Origin: Bombus terrestris
Taxonomy: Eukaryota; Arthropoda; Insecta; Hymenoptera; Apidae
NCBI RefSeq assembly: GCF_910591885.1
Contig: NW_025963602.1
Location: forward strand, 62,001 to 126,000
DNA: 64,000 nucleotides
Direction: 5' to 3'
Shown here: positions 1 through 13,300 of the stretch, piece after piece
Layout: every line of letters starts with the position of its first letter
How positions within the stretch are numbered: the first letter of the stretch is position 1
Notes under the pieces: generated by a model
The model's input: only the letters and a program-made list of their open reading frames with translations
Told to the model about the DNA's origin: nothing
Databases searched by the model: none
Position numbers and translations under genes: made by a program

Positions 1-80
1 CACGTTGTCCCACGTTGTCCCACGATGTCCCACGTTGTCCAACGATGTCCAACGGTGTCCCACGTTGTCCCACGTTGTCC

Positions 81-470
81 TACGTTGTCCCACGTTGTCC
101 CACGTTGTCCCACGTTGTCCCACGTTGTCCCACGTTGTCCCACGGTGTCCAACGGTGTCCAACGGTGTCCAACGGTGTCCCACGATGTCCACCGATGTCC
201 AACGGTGTCCAACGGTGTCCAACGGTGTCCAACGGTGTCCAACGATGTCCAACGATGTCCAACGGTGTCCAACGGTGTCCAACGATGTCCAACGATGTCC
301 AACGATGTCCAACGGTGTCCCACGTTGTCCCACGTTGTCCCACGTTGTCCCACGTTGTCCCACGTTGTCCCACGTTGTCCCACGTTGTCCCACGTTGTCC
401 CACGTTGTCCCACGTTGTCCCACGATGTCCCACGTTGTCCAACGGTGTCCAACGATGTCCCACGTTGTCC
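81..470 (+). repeat. HOR block starting with TACGTTGTCC, first copy
   Basis: This 390-bp block starts with the rare unit TACGTTGTCC at 81. It contains CACGATGTCC followed by ACCGATGTCC at 181 and an A-type run up to 320. The same order recurs 990 bp later (1071-1460), with a difference at 441/1431. A third copy starts at 2851 and a related one at 6061 with one extra C-type unit. The T in the first unit creates a - strand TAG, which is why many apparent - strand frames end at such units. Confidence 0.8.
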
Positions 471-1410
471 CACGTTGTCCCACGGTGTCCAGCGGTGTCC
501 AACGGTGTCCCACGTTGTCCCACGTTGTCCCACGTTGTCCCACGTTGTCCCAAGTTGTCCCACGTTGTCCCACGTTGTCCCACGTTGTCCCACGTTGTCC
601 CACGTTGTCCCACGGTGTCCAGCGGTGTCCAACGATGTCCAACGGTGTCCAACGGTGTCCCACGATGTCCACCGATGTCCAACGGTGTCCAACGGTGTCC
701 AAAGGTGTCCAACGGTGTCCAACGATGTCCCACGGTGTCCAACGATGTCCCACGGTGTCCCACGTTGTCCCACGTTGTCCCACGTTGTCCCACGTTGTCC
801 CACGTTGTCCCACGTTGTCCCACGTTGTCCCACGTTGTCCCACGTTGTCCCACGTTGTCCCACGTTGTCCCACGTTGTCCCACGTTGTCCCACGTTGTCC
901 CACGGTGTCCAACGATGTCCAGCGGTGTCCAACGGTGTCCCACGGTGTCCAACGGTGTCCAACGGTGTCCCACGGTGTCCAACGGTGTCCCACGTTGTCC
1001 CACGTTGTCCCACGTTGTCCCACGTTGTCCCACGATGTCCCACGTTGTCCAACGATGTCCAACGGTGTCCTACGTTGTCCCACGTTGTCCCACGTTGTCC
1101 CACGTTGTCCCACGTTGTCCCACGTTGTCCCACGGTGTCCAACGGTGTCCAACGGTGTCCAACGGTGTCCCACGATGTCCACCGATGTCCAACGGTGTCC
1201 AACGGTGTCCAACGGTGTCCAACGGTGTCCAACGATGTCCAACGATGTCCAACGGTGTCCAACGGTGTCCAACGATGTCCAACGATGTCCAACGATGTCC
1301 AACGGTGTCCCACGTTGTCCCACGTTGTCCCACGTTGTCCCACGTTGTCCCACGTTGTCCCACGTTGTCCCACGTTGTCCCACGTTGTCCCACGTTGTCC
1401 CACGTTGTCC
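291..1410 (+). repeat. 1.12-kb HOR block, left copy of 1,780-bp repeat
   Basis: Unit order matches 2071-3190 at a constant offset of 1,780 bp. Shared markers are CAAGTTGTCC (551/2331), AAAGGTGTCC (701/2481), AGCGGTGTCC after AACGATGTCC (921/2701) and TACGTTGTCC (1071/2851). One unit inside differs in its first base (C at 751, A at 2531), and the right copy has CACGTTGTCG at 3111. Matching stops at 281/2061 on the left and 1411/3191 on the right. Confidence 0.85.
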
Positions 1411-2070
1411 CACGATGTCCCACGTTGTCCCACGGTGTCCAACGATGTCCCACGTTGTCCCACGTTGTCCCACGTTGTCCCACGGTGTCCAACGATGTCC
1501 AACGGTGTCCCACGTTGTCCCACGTTGTCCCACGTTGTCCCACGTTGTCCAACGATGTCCAACGGTGTCCAACGGTGTCCCACGTTGTCCCACGTTGTCC
1601 CACGGTGTCCAGCGGTGTCCAACGATGTCCAACGGTGTCCAACGGTGTCCCACGATGTCCACCGATGTCCACCGATGTCCAACGGTGTCCAACGGTGTCC
1701 AACGGTGTCCCACGTTGTCCCACGTTGTCCCACGTTGTCCCACGTTGTCCCACGGTGTGCAACGATGTCCAACGGTGTCCCACGTTGTCCCACGTTTTCC
1801 CACGTTGTCCCACGGTGTCCAACGATGTCCAACGGTGTCCAACGGTGTCCCACGGTGTCCCACGTTGTCCCACGTTGTCCCACGGTGTCCAACGATGTCC
1901 AACGGTGTCCCACGTTGTCCCACGTTGTCCCACGTTGTCCCACGTTGTCCCACGATGTCCCACGTTGTCCAACGATGTCCAACGGTGTCCCACGTTGTCC
2001 CACGTTGTCCCACGATGTCCCACGTTGTCCAACGATGTCCAACGGTGTCCCACGTTGTCCCACGTTGTCC

Positions 2071-3190
2071 AACGATGTCCAACGATGTCCAACGGTGTCC
2101 CACGTTGTCCCACGTTGTCCCACGTTGTCCCACGTTGTCCCACGTTGTCCCACGTTGTCCCACGTTGTCCCACGTTGTCCCACGTTGTCCCACGTTGTCC
2201 CACGATGTCCCACGTTGTCCAACGGTGTCCAACGATGTCCCACGTTGTCCCACGTTGTCCCACGGTGTCCAGCGGTGTCCAACGGTGTCCCACGTTGTCC
2301 CACGTTGTCCCACGTTGTCCCACGTTGTCCCAAGTTGTCCCACGTTGTCCCACGTTGTCCCACGTTGTCCCACGTTGTCCCACGTTGTCCCACGGTGTCC
2401 AGCGGTGTCCAACGATGTCCAACGGTGTCCAACGGTGTCCCACGATGTCCACCGATGTCCAACGGTGTCCAACGGTGTCCAAAGGTGTCCAACGGTGTCC
2501 AACGATGTCCCACGGTGTCCAACGATGTCCAACGGTGTCCCACGTTGTCCCACGTTGTCCCACGTTGTCCCACGTTGTCCCACGTTGTCCCACGTTGTCC
2601 CACGTTGTCCCACGTTGTCCCACGTTGTCCCACGTTGTCCCACGTTGTCCCACGTTGTCCCACGTTGTCCCACGTTGTCCCACGGTGTCCAACGATGTCC
2701 AGCGGTGTCCAACGGTGTCCCACGGTGTCCAACGGTGTCCAACGGTGTCCCACGGTGTCCAACGGTGTCCCACGTTGTCCCACGTTGTCCCACGTTGTCC
2801 CACGTTGTCCCACGATGTCCCACGTTGTCCAACGATGTCCAACGGTGTCCTACGTTGTCCCACGTTGTCCCACGTTGTCCCACGTTGTCCCACGTTGTCC
2901 CACGTTGTCCCACGGTGTCCAACGGTGTCCAACGGTGTCCAACGGTGTCCCACGATGTCCACCGATGTCCAACGGTGTCCAACGGTGTCCAACGGTGTCC
3001 AACGGTGTCCAACGATGTCCAACGATGTCCAACGGTGTCCAACGGTGTCCAACGATGTCCAACGATGTCCAACGATGTCCAACGGTGTCCCACGTTGTCC
3101 CACGTTGTCCCACGTTGTCGCACGTTGTCCCACGTTGTCCCACGTTGTCCCACGTTGTCCCACGTTGTCCCACGTTGTCCCACGTTGTCC
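2071..3190 (+). repeat. 1.12-kb HOR block, right copy of 1,780-bp repeat
   Basis: Partner of 291-1410; the shared markers are listed there. Private changes in this copy are AACGGTGTCC at 2531 in place of CACGGTGTCC, and CACGTTGTCG at 3111. Immediately to the right the order changes, with AACGCTGTCC at 3201, so this marks a breakpoint of the duplication. Confidence 0.85.
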
Positions 3191-3330
3191 CACGGTGTCC
3201 AACGCTGTCCCACGTTGTCCCACGTTGTCCCACGTTGTCCCACGGTGTCCAACGATGTCCAACGGTGTCCCACGTTGTCCCACGTTGTCCCACGTTGTCC
3301 CACGTTGTCCAACGATGTCCAACGGTGTCC

Positions 3331-4600
3331 AACGGTGTCCCACGTTGTCCCACGTTGTCCCACGTTGTCCCACGTTGTCCAACGATGTCCAACGGTGTCC
3401 AACGGTGTCCCACGTTGTCCCACGTTGTCCCACGTTGTCCCACGTTGTCCCACGATGTCCCACGTTGTCCAACGATGTCCAACGGTGTCCCACGTTGTCC
3501 CACGTTGTCCCACGTTGTCCCACGTTGTCTCACGGTGTCCAACGATGTCCAACGGTGTCCCACGTTGTCCCACGGTGTCCCACGTTGTCCCACGTTGTCC
3601 AACGATGTCCAACGGTGTCCAACGGTGTCCCACGTTGTCCCACGTTGTCCCACGTTGTCCCACGGTGTCCAGCGGTGTCCACCGATGTCCAACGGTGTCC
3701 AACGGTGTCCAACGGTGTCCAACGGTGTCCAACGATGTCCAACGATGTCCAACGATGTCCAACGGTGTCCAACGGTGTCCCACGATGTCCAACGGTGTCC
3801 CACGTTGTCCCACGTTGTCCCACGTTGTCCCACGTTGTCCCACGTTGTCCCACGTTGTCCCACGTTGTCCCACGGTGTCCAACGGTGTCCAACGATGTCC
3901 AACGGTGTCCAACGGTGTCCCACGTTGTCCCACGTTGTCCCACGGTGTCCAACGATGTCCAACGGTGTCCCACGTTGTCCCACGTTGTCCCACGTTGTCC
4001 CACGTTGTCCCACGTTGTCCCACGGTGTCCAACGGTGTCCAACGATGTCCAACGGTGTCCAACGGTGTCCGACGATGTCCACCGATGTCCAACGGTGTCC
4101 CACGTTGTCCCACGTTGTCCCACGTTGTCCCACGATGTCCAACGGTGTCCAACGGTGTCCCACGGTGTCCCACGTTGTCCCACGTTGTCCCACGGTGTCC
4201 AACGATGTCCAACGGTGTCCCACGTTGTCCCACGTTGTCCCACGTTGTCCCACGTTGTCCCACGTTGTCCCACGTTGTCCCACGTTGTCCCACGTTGTCC
4301 CACGTTGTCCCACGTTGTCCCACGTTGTCCCACGTTGTCCCACGATGTCCCACGTTGTCCAACGATGTCCAGCGGTGTCCCACGTTGTCCCACGTTGTCC
4401 CACGTTGTCCCACGTTGTCCCACGGTGTCCAACGATGTCCCACGTTGTCCAACGGTGTCCCACGGTGTCCCACGTTGTCCCACGTTGTCCCACGTTGTCC
4501 CACGTTGTCCCACGTTGTCCCACGTTGTCCCACGTTGTCCCACGTTGTCCCACGGTGTCCAACGGTGTCCAACGATGTCCAACGGTGTCCAACGGTGTCC
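3331..4600 (+). repeat. 1.27-kb HOR block, left copy of 3,840-bp repeat
   Basis: Unit order matches 7171-8450 at an offset of 3,840-3,850 bp. Shared markers are AGCGGTGTCC followed by ACCGATGTCC (3671/7511) and the rare unit GACGATGTCC (4071/7911). The offset wobbles by one unit where C-type runs differ in length, as expected from gain or loss of single units. Private changes include CACGTTGTCT at 3521, just outside the best match in the partner, and CACGGTGTCC at 3571. Confidence 0.8.
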
Positions 4601-5210
4601 CACGTTGTCCCACGTTGTCCCACGTTGTCCCACGGTGTCCAACGATGTCCCACGGTGTCCAACGATGCACAACGGTGTCCCACGTTGTCCAACGGTGTCC
4701 CACGTTGTCCCACGTTGTCCCACGTTGTCCCACGTTGTCCCACGATGTCCCACGTTGTCCCACGTTGTCCCACGTTGTCCCACGTTGTCCCACGTTGTCC
4801 CACGGTGTCCAACGATGTCCAACGGTGTCCCACGTTGTCCTACGGTGTCCCACGTTGTCCCACGTTGTCCCACGTTGTCCCACGTTGTCCCACGATGTCC
4901 CACGGTGTCCAACGATGTCCAACGGTGTCCAACGGTGTCCCACGGTGTCCAACGGTGTCCCACGTTGTCCCACGTTGTCCCACGTTGTCCCACGTTGTCC
5001 CACGTTGTCCTACGTTGTGCCACGTTGTCCCACGTTGTCCCACGTTGTCCCACGTTGTCCCACGTTGTCCCACGGTGTCCAACGGTGTCCCACGTTGTCC
5101 CACGTTGTCCCACGTTGTCCCACGTTGTCCCACGTTGTCCCACGTTGTCCCACGTTGTCCCACGTTGTCCCACGTTGTCCCACGTTGTCCCACGTTGTCC
5201 CACGTTGTCC

Positions 5211-5360
5211 CACGGTGTCCAACGGTGTCCAGCGGTGTACAACGGTGTCCAACGATGTCCAACGGTGTCCAACGGTGTCCCACGGTGTCCAACGGTGTCC
5301 AACGGTGTCCCACGGTGTCCAACGGTGTCCAACGGTGTCCCACGGTGTCCAACGGTGTCC
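5211..5360 (+). repeat. Single AGCGGTGTAC cassette element
   Basis: The order is CACGG, AACGG, the marker AGCGGTGTAC (5231), then alternating AACGG, AACGA and CACGG units to 5360. This short element is isolated here, but recurs in groups of four at 14.6, 20.6, 23.3 and 26.1 kb. It may resemble the ancestral single form, or be a copy moved from the groups. Confidence 0.7.
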
Positions 5361-6660
5361 CACGTTGTCCCACGTTGTCCCACGTTGTCCCACGTTGTCC
5401 CACGGTGTCCCACGTTGTCCCACGGTGTCCCACGTTGTCCCACGTTGTCCCACGGTGTCCAACGATGTCCAACGGTGCCCAACGGTGTCCCACGGTGTCC
5501 AACTGTGTCCCACGGTGTCCCACGTTGTCCCACGTTGTCCCACGTTGTCCCACGTTGTCCCACGTTGTCCAACGATATCCAACGGTGTCCCACGTTGTCC
5601 CACGTTGTCCCACGTTGTCCCACGTTGTCCCACGTTGTCCCACGTTGTCCAACGATGTCCAACGGTGTCCCACGTTGTCCCACGTTGTCCCACGTTGTCC
5701 CACGGTGTCCAACGATGTCCAACGGTGTCCCACGTTGTCCCACGTTGTCCCACGTTGTCCCACGTTGTCCCACGTTGTCCCACGTTGTCCCACGTTGTCC
5801 CACGTTGTCCCACGTTGTCCCACGTTGTCCCACGTTGTCCCACGTTGTCCCACGTTGTCCCACGTTGTCCCACGGTGTCCAACGATGTCCAGCGGTGTCC
5901 AACGGTGTCCCACGGTGTCCAACGGTGTCCAACGGTGTCCCACGGTGTCCAACGGTGTCCCACGTTGTCCCACGTTGTCCCACGTTGTCCCACGTTGTCC
6001 CACGTTGTCCCACGTTGTCCAACGATGTCCCACGTTGTCCAACGATGTCCAACGGTGTCCTACGTTGTCCCACGTTGTCCCACGTTGTCCCACGTTGTCC
6101 CACGTTGTCCCACGTTGTCCCACGTTGTCCCACGGTGTCCAACGGTGTCCAACGGTGTCCAACGGTGTCCCACGATGTCCACCGATGTCCAACGGTGTCC
6201 AACGGTGTCCAACGGTGTCCAACGGTGTCCAACGATGTCCAACGATGTCCAACGGTGTCCAACGGTGTCCAACGATGTCCAACGATGTCCAACGATGTCC
6301 AACGGTGTCCCACGTTGTCCCACGTTGTCCCACGTTGTCCCACGTTGTCCCACGTTGTCCCACGTTGTCCCACGTTGTCCCACGTTGTCCCACGTTGTCC
6401 CACGTTGTCCCACGATGTCCCACGTTGTCCCACGGTGTCCAACGATGTCCCACGTTGTCCCACGTTGTCCCACGGTGTCCAGCGGTGTCCAACGGTGTCC
6501 CACGTTGTCCAACGGTGTCCCACGATGTCCAACGGTGTCCCACGTTGTCCCACGTTGTCCCACGTTGACCCACGTTGTCCCACGTTGTCCCACGTTGTCC
6601 CACGTTGTCCCACGTTGTCCCACGTTGTCCCACGTTGTCCCACGTTGTCCCGCGATGTCC

Positions 6661-7590
6661 CACGTTGTCCAACGATGTCCAACGGTGTCCCACGTTGTCC
6701 CACGTTGTCCCACGTTGTCCCACGTTGTCCCACGGTGTCCAACGATGTCCAACGGTGTCCCACGTTGTCCCACGTTGTCCCACGTTGTCCCACGTTGTCC
6801 AACGATGTCCAACTGTGTCCAACGGTGTCCCACGTTGTCCCACGTTGTCCCACGTTGTCCCACGGTGTCCAGCGGTGTCCAACGATGTCCAACGGTGTCC
6901 AACGGTGTCCCACGATGTCCACCGATGTCCACCGATGTCCAACGGTGTCCAACGGTGTCCAACGGTGTCCCACGTTGTCCCACGTTGTCCCACGTTGTCC
7001 CACGTTGTCCAACGATGTCCAACGGTGTCCAACGGTGTCCAACGGTGTCCCACGTTGTCCCACGTTGTCCCACGTTGTCCAACGATGTCCAACGATGTCC
7101 AACGGTGTCCCACGTTGTCCCACGTTGTCCCACGTTGTCCCACGTTGTCCCACGGTGTCCAACGATGTCCAACGGTGTCCCACGTTGTCCCACGTTGTCC
7201 CACGTTGTCCCACGTTGTCCAACGATGTCCAACGGTGTCCAACGGTGTCCCACGTTGTCCCACGTTGTCCCACGTTGTCCCACGTTGTCCCACGATGTCC
7301 CACGTTGTCCAACGATGTCCAACGGTGTCCCACGTTGTCCCACGTTGTCCCACGTTGTCCCACGTTGTCCCACGGTGTCCAACGATGTCCAACGGTGTCC
7401 CACGTTGTCCCACGTTGTCCCACGTTGTCCCACGTTGTCCAACGATGTCCAACGGTGTCCAACGGTGTCCCACGTTGTCCCACGTTGTCCCACGTTGTCC
7501 CACGGTGTCCAGCGGTGTCCACCGATGTCCAACGGTGTCCAACGGTGTCCAACGGTGTCCAACGGTGTCCAACGATGTCCAACGATGTCC
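6661..7590 (+). repeat. 930-bp HOR block, left copy of 2,220-bp repeat
   Basis: Unit order is the same as 8881-9810 at an offset of 2,220 bp. Both carry CACGATGTCC followed by two ACCGAT units (6911/9131) and the AGCG-ACCG pair (7511/9731). Differences are AACTGTGTCC at 6811 against AACGGTGTCC at 9031, and ACCGATGTCC at 6931 against ACCGATATCC at 9151. The unit just left of the block, CGCGATGTCC at 6651, has no partner. Its right part overlaps the 3,840-bp repeat block, so the two duplications are nested. Confidence 0.8.
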
Positions 7591-8450
7591 AACGATGTCC
7601 AACGGTGTCCAACGGTGTCCCACGTTGTCCAACGGTGTCCCACGTTGTCCCACGTTGTCCCACGTTGTCCCACGTTGTCCCACGTTGTCCCACGTTGTCC
7701 CACGTTGTCCCACGGTGTCCAACGGTGTCCAACGATGTCCAACGGTGTCCAACGGTGTCCCACGTTGTCCCACGTTGTCCCACGGTGTCCAACGATGTCC
7801 AACGGTGTCCCACGTTGTCCCACGTTGTCCCACGTTGTCCCACGTTGTCCCACGTTGTCCCACGGTGTCCAACGGTGTCCAACGATGTCCAACGGTGTCC
7901 AACGGTGTCCGACGATGTCCACCGATGTCCAACGGTGTCCCACGTTGTCCCACGTTGTCCCACGTTGTCCCACGTTGTCCCACGATGTCCAACGGTGTCC
8001 AACGGTGTCCCACGGTGTCCCACGTTGTCCCACGTTGTCCCACGGTGTCCAACGATGTCCAACGGTGTCTCACGTTGTCCCACGTTGTCCCACGTTGTCC
8101 CACGTTGTCCCACGTTGTCCCACGTTGTCCCACGTTGTCCCACGTTGTCCCACGTTGTCCCACGTTGTCCCACGTTGTCCCACGATGTCCCACGTTGTCC
8201 AACGATGTCCAACGGTGTCCCACGTTGTCCCACGTTGTCCCACGTTGTCCCACGTTGTCCCACGTTGTCCCACGGTGTCCAACGATGTCCCACGTTGTCC
8301 AACGGTGTCCCACGGTGTCCCACGTTGTCCCACGTTGTCCCACGTTGTCCCACGTTGTCCCACGTTGTCCCACGTTGTCCCACGTTGTCCCACGTTGTCC
8401 CACGGTGTCCAACGGTGTCCAACGATGTCCAACGGTGTCCAACGGTGTCC
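7171..8450 (+). repeat. 1.28-kb HOR block, right copy of 3,840-bp repeat
   Basis: Partner of 3331-4600. It carries GACGATGTCC at 7911 and the AGCG-ACCG pair at 7511. At 8211 it has AACGGTGTCC where the left copy has AGCGGTGTCC (4371), and one C-type run is one unit longer. The match ends at 8451, where CACGATGTCC replaces CACGTTGTCC. Confidence 0.8.
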
Positions 8451-8880
8451 CACGATGTCCACCGATGTCCAACGGTGTCCAACGGTGTCCAACGGTGTCC
8501 AACGATGTCCAACGATGTCCAACGATGTCCAACGGTGTCCAACGATGTCCAACGATGTCCAACGGTGTCCAACGGTGTCCCACGTTGTCCCACGTTGTCC
8601 CACGTTGTCCCACGTTGTCCGACGGTGTCCAACGATGTCCCACGTTGTCCCACGTTGTCCCACGTTGTCCAACGATGTCCAACGGTGTCCAACGGTGTCC
8701 CACGTTGTCCCACGTTGTCCCACGTTGTCCCACGGTGTCCAGCGGTGTCCAACGATGTCCAACGGTGTCCAACGGTGTCCCACAATGTCCACCGATGTCC
8801 AACGGTGTCCAACGGTGTCCAACGGTGTCCAACGGTGTCCAACGATGTCCAACGATGTCCAACGATGTCCAACGGTGTCC

Positions 8881-9810
8881 CACGTTGTCCAACGATGTCC
8901 AACGGTGTCCCACGTTGTCCCACGTTGTCCCACGTTGTCCCACGTTGTCCCACGGTGTCCAACGATGTCCAACGGTGTCCCACGTTGTCCCACGTTGTCC
9001 CACGTTGTCCCACGTTGTCCAACGATGTCCAACGGTGTCCAACGGTGTCCCACGTTGTCCCACGTTGTCCCACGTTGTCCCACGGTGTCCAGCGGTGTCC
9101 AACGATGTCCAACGGTGTCCAACGGTGTCCCACGATGTCCACCGATGTCCACCGATATCCAACGGTGTCCAACGGTGTCCAACGGTGTCCCACGTTGTCC
9201 CACGTTGTCCCACGTTGTCCCACGTTGTCCAACGATGTCCAACGGTGTCCAACGGTGTCCAACGGTGTCCCACGTTGTCCCACGTTGTCCCACGTTGTCC
9301 AACGATGTCCAACGATGTCCAACGGTGTCCCACGTTGTCCCACGTTGTCCCACGTTGTCCCACGTTGTCCCACGGTGTCCAACGATGTCCAACGGTGTCC
9401 CACGTTGTCCCACGTTGTCCCACGTTGTCCCACGTTGTCCAACGATGTCCAACGGTGTCCAACGGTGTCCCACGTTGTCCCACGTTGTCCCACGTTGTCC
9501 CACGTTGTCCCACGATGTCCCACGTTGTCCAACGATGTCCAACGGTGTCCCACGTTGTCCCACGTTGTCCCACGTTGTCCCACGTTGTCCCACGGTGTCC
9601 AACGATGTCCAACGGTGTCCCACGTTGTCCCACGTTGTCCCACGTTGTCCCACGTTGTCCAACGATGTCCAACGGTGTCCAACGGTGTCCCACGTTGTCC
9701 CACGTTGTCCCACGTTGTCCCACGGTGTCCAGCGGTGTCCACCGATGTCCAACGGTGTCCAACGGTGTCCAACGGTGTCCAACGGTGTCCAACGATGTCC
9801 AACGATGTCC
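8881..9810 (+). repeat. 930-bp HOR block, right copy of 2,220-bp repeat
   Basis: Partner of 6661-7590. It carries ACCGATATCC at 9151, a change inherited by the copies at 12941 and 19101. This copy, not the 6.7-kb one, is therefore closer to the parent of the later 6,160-bp HOR. The match to the left copy ends where AACGGTGTGC appears at 9811, a marker also found at 13761 and 19921. Confidence 0.8.
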
Positions 9811-10130
9811 AACGGTGTGCCACGTTGTCCCACGTTGTCCCACGGTGTCCAACGATGTCCAACGGTGTCCCACGTTGTCCCACGTTGTCCCACGTTGTCC
9901 CACGTTGTCCCACGTTGTCCCACGGTGTCCAACGGTGTCCAACGATGTCCAACGGTGTCCAACGGTGTCCCACGATGTCCACCGATGTCCAACGGTGTCC
10001 CACGTTGTCCCACGTTGTCCCACGTTGTCCCACGTTGTCCCACTATGTCCAACGGTGTCCAACGGTGTCCCACGGTGTCCCACGTTGTCCCACGTTGTCC
10101 CACGGTGTCCAACGATGTCCAACGGTGTCC

Positions 10131-10340
10131 CACGTTGTCCCACGTTGTCCCACGTTGTCCCACGTTGTCCCACGTTGTCCCACGTTGTCCCACGTTGTCC
10201 CACGTTGTCCCACGTTGTCCCACGTTGTCCCACGTTGTCCCACGTTGTCCCACGTTGTCCCACGTTGTCCCACGTTGTCCCACGTTGTCCCACGTTGTCC
10301 CACGTTGTCCCACGTTGTCCCACGTTGTCCCACGTTGTCC
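10131..10340 (+). repeat. Longest uniform run: 21 consensus units
   Basis: Twenty-one consecutive CACGTTGTCC units occur without a mismatch, the longest such run I noticed. It is followed by CACGATGTCC and one more consensus unit before an A-type unit. Every junction is CCC, so on the - strand the run gives over 20 GGG tracts separated by exactly 7 nt. Such runs are where copy number can change most easily by slippage. Confidence 0.9.
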
Positions 10341-10350
10341 CACGATGTCC

Positions 10351-13300
10351 CACGTTGTCCAACGATGTCCAACGGTGTCCCACGTTGTCCCACGTTGTCC
10401 CACGTTGTCCCACGTTGTCCCACGGTGTCCAACGATGTCCAACGGTGTCCCACGTTGTCCCACGTTGTCCCACGTTGTCCCACGTTGTCCAACGATGTCC
10501 AACGGTGTCCAACGGTGTCCCACGTTGTCCCACGTTGTCCCACGTTGTCCCACGGTGTCCAACGATGTCCAACGGTGTCCCACGTTGTCCCACGTTGTCC
10601 CACGTTGTCCTACGTTGTCCCACGTTGTCCAACGGTGTCCCACGGTGTCCCACGTTGTCCCACGTTGTCCCACGTTGTCCCACGTTGTCCCACGTTGTCC
10701 CACGTTGTCCCACGTTGTCCCACGTTGTCCCACGGTGTCCAACGGTGTCCAACGATGTCCAACGGTGTCCAACGATGTCCCACGGAGTCCAACGATGCCC
10801 AACGCTGTCCCACGTTGTCCAACGGTGTCCCACGTTGTCCCACGTTGTCCCACGTTGTCCCACGTTGTCCCACGATGTCCCACGTTGTCCCACGTTGTCC
10901 CACGTTGTCCCACGTTGTCCCACGTTGTCCCACGTTGTCCCACGGTGTCCCACGTTGTCCCACGGTGTCCAACGATGTCCAACGGTGTCCCACGTTGTCC
11001 CACGTTGTCCCACGTTGTCCCACGTTGTCCCACGTTGTCCAACGGTGTCCCACGGTGTCCCACGTTGTCCCACGTTGTCCCACGTTGTCCCACGTTGTCC
11101 CACGTTGTCCCACGTTGTCCCACGTTGTCCCACGTTGTCCCACGGTGTCCAACGGTGTCCAACGATGTCCAACGGTGTCCAACGATGTCCCACGGAGTCC
11201 AACGATGCCCAACGGTGTCCCACGTTGTCCAACGGTGTCCCACGTTGTCCCACGTTGTCCCACGGTGTCCAACGATGTCCAACGGTGTCCCACGTTGTCC
11301 CACGGTGTCCAACGGTGTCCAACGATGTCCAAAGGTGTCCAACGGTGTCCCACGTTGTCCCACGTTGTCCCACGGTGTCCAACGATGTCCAACGGTGTCC
11401 CACGTTGTCCCACGTTTTCCCACGTTGTCCCACGGTGTCCAACGATGTCCAACGGTGTCCAACGGTGACCCACGGTGTCCCACGTTGTCCCACGTTGTCC
11501 CACGGTGTCCAACGATGTCCAACGGTGTCCCACGTTGTCCCACGTTGTCCCACGTTGTCCCACGTTGTCCCACGTTGTCCCACGTTGTCCCACGTTGTCC
11601 CACGTTGTCCCACGTTGTCCCACGTTGTCCCACGTTGTCCCACGTTGTCCCACGTTGTCCCACGTTGTCCCACGGTGTCCAACGATGTCCAGCGGTGTCC
11701 AACGGTGTCCCACGGTGTCCAACGGTGTCCAACGGTGTCCAACGGTGTCCAACGGTGTCCAACGGTGTCCCACGATGTCCACCGATGTCCAACGGTGTCC
11801 AACGGTGTCCAACGGTGTCCAACGGTGTCCAACGATGTCCAACGATGTCCAACGGTGTCCAACGGTGTCCAACGATGTCCAACGATGTCCAACGATGTCC
11901 AACGGTGTCCCACGTTGTCCCACGTTGTCCCACGTTGTCCCACGTTGTCCCACGTTGTCCCACGTTGTCCCACGTTGTCCCACGTTGTCCCACGTTGTCC
12001 CACGTTGTCCCACGATGTCCCACGTTGTCCCACGGTGTCCAACGATGTCCCACGTTGTCCCACGTTGTCCCACGGTGTCCAGCGGTGTCCAACGGTGTCC
12101 CACGTTGTCCCACGTTGTCCCACGTTGTCCCACGTTGTCCCACGTTGTCCCACGTTGTCCCACGTTGTCCCACGTTGTCCCACGTTGTCCCACGTTGTCC
12201 AACGATGTCCAACGGTGTCCAACGTTGTCCCACGTTGTCCCACGTTGTCCCACGTTGTCCGACGGTGTCCAACGATGTCCCACGTTGTCCCACGTTGTCC
12301 CACGTTGTCCCACGATGTCCAACGGTGTCCAACGGTGTCCCACGTTGTCCCACGTTGTCCCACGTTGTCCCACGGTGTCCAGCGGTGTCCAACGATGTCC
12401 AACGGTGTCCAACGGTGTCCCACAATGTCCACCGATGTCCAACGGTGTCCAACGGTGTCCAACGGTGTCCAACGGTGTCCAACGATGTCCAACGATGTCC
12501 AACGATGTCCAACGGTGTCCAACGGTGTCCCACGATGTCCAACGGTGTCCCACGTTGTCCCACGTTGTCCCACGTTGTCCCACGTTGTCCCACGTTGTCC
12601 CACGTTGTCCCACGTTGTCCCACGTTGTCCCACGTTGTCCCACGTTGTCCCACGTTGTCCCACGATGTCCCACGTTGTCCAACGATGTCCAACGGTGTCC
12701 CACGTTGTCCCACGTTGTCCCACGTTGTCCCACGTTGTCCCACGGTGTCCAACGATGTCCAACGGTGTCCCACGTTGTCCCACGTTGTCCCACGTTGTCC
12801 CACGTTGTCCAACGATGTCCAACGGTGTCCAACGGTGTCCCACGTTGTCCCACGTTGTCCCACGTTGTCCCACGGTGTCCCACGGTGTCCAACGATGTCC
12901 AACGGTGTCCAACGGTGTCCCACGATGTCCACCGATGTCCACCGATATCCAACGGTGTCCAACGGTGTCCAACGGTGTCCCACGTTGTCCCACGTTGTCC
13001 CACGTTGACCCACGTTGTCCAACGATGTCCAACGGTGTCCAACGGTGTCCAACGGTGTCCCACGTTGTCCCACGTTGTCCCACGTTGTCCAACGATGTCC
13101 AACGATGTCCAACGGTGTCCCACGTTGTCCCACGTTGTCCCACGTTGTCCCACGTTGTCCCACGGTGTCCAACGATGTCCAACGGTGTCCCACGTTGTCC
13201 CACGTTGTCCCACGTTGTCCCACGTTGTCCAACGATGTCCAACGGTGTCCAACGGTGTCCCACGTTGTCCCACGTTGTCCCACGTTGTCCCACGTTGTCC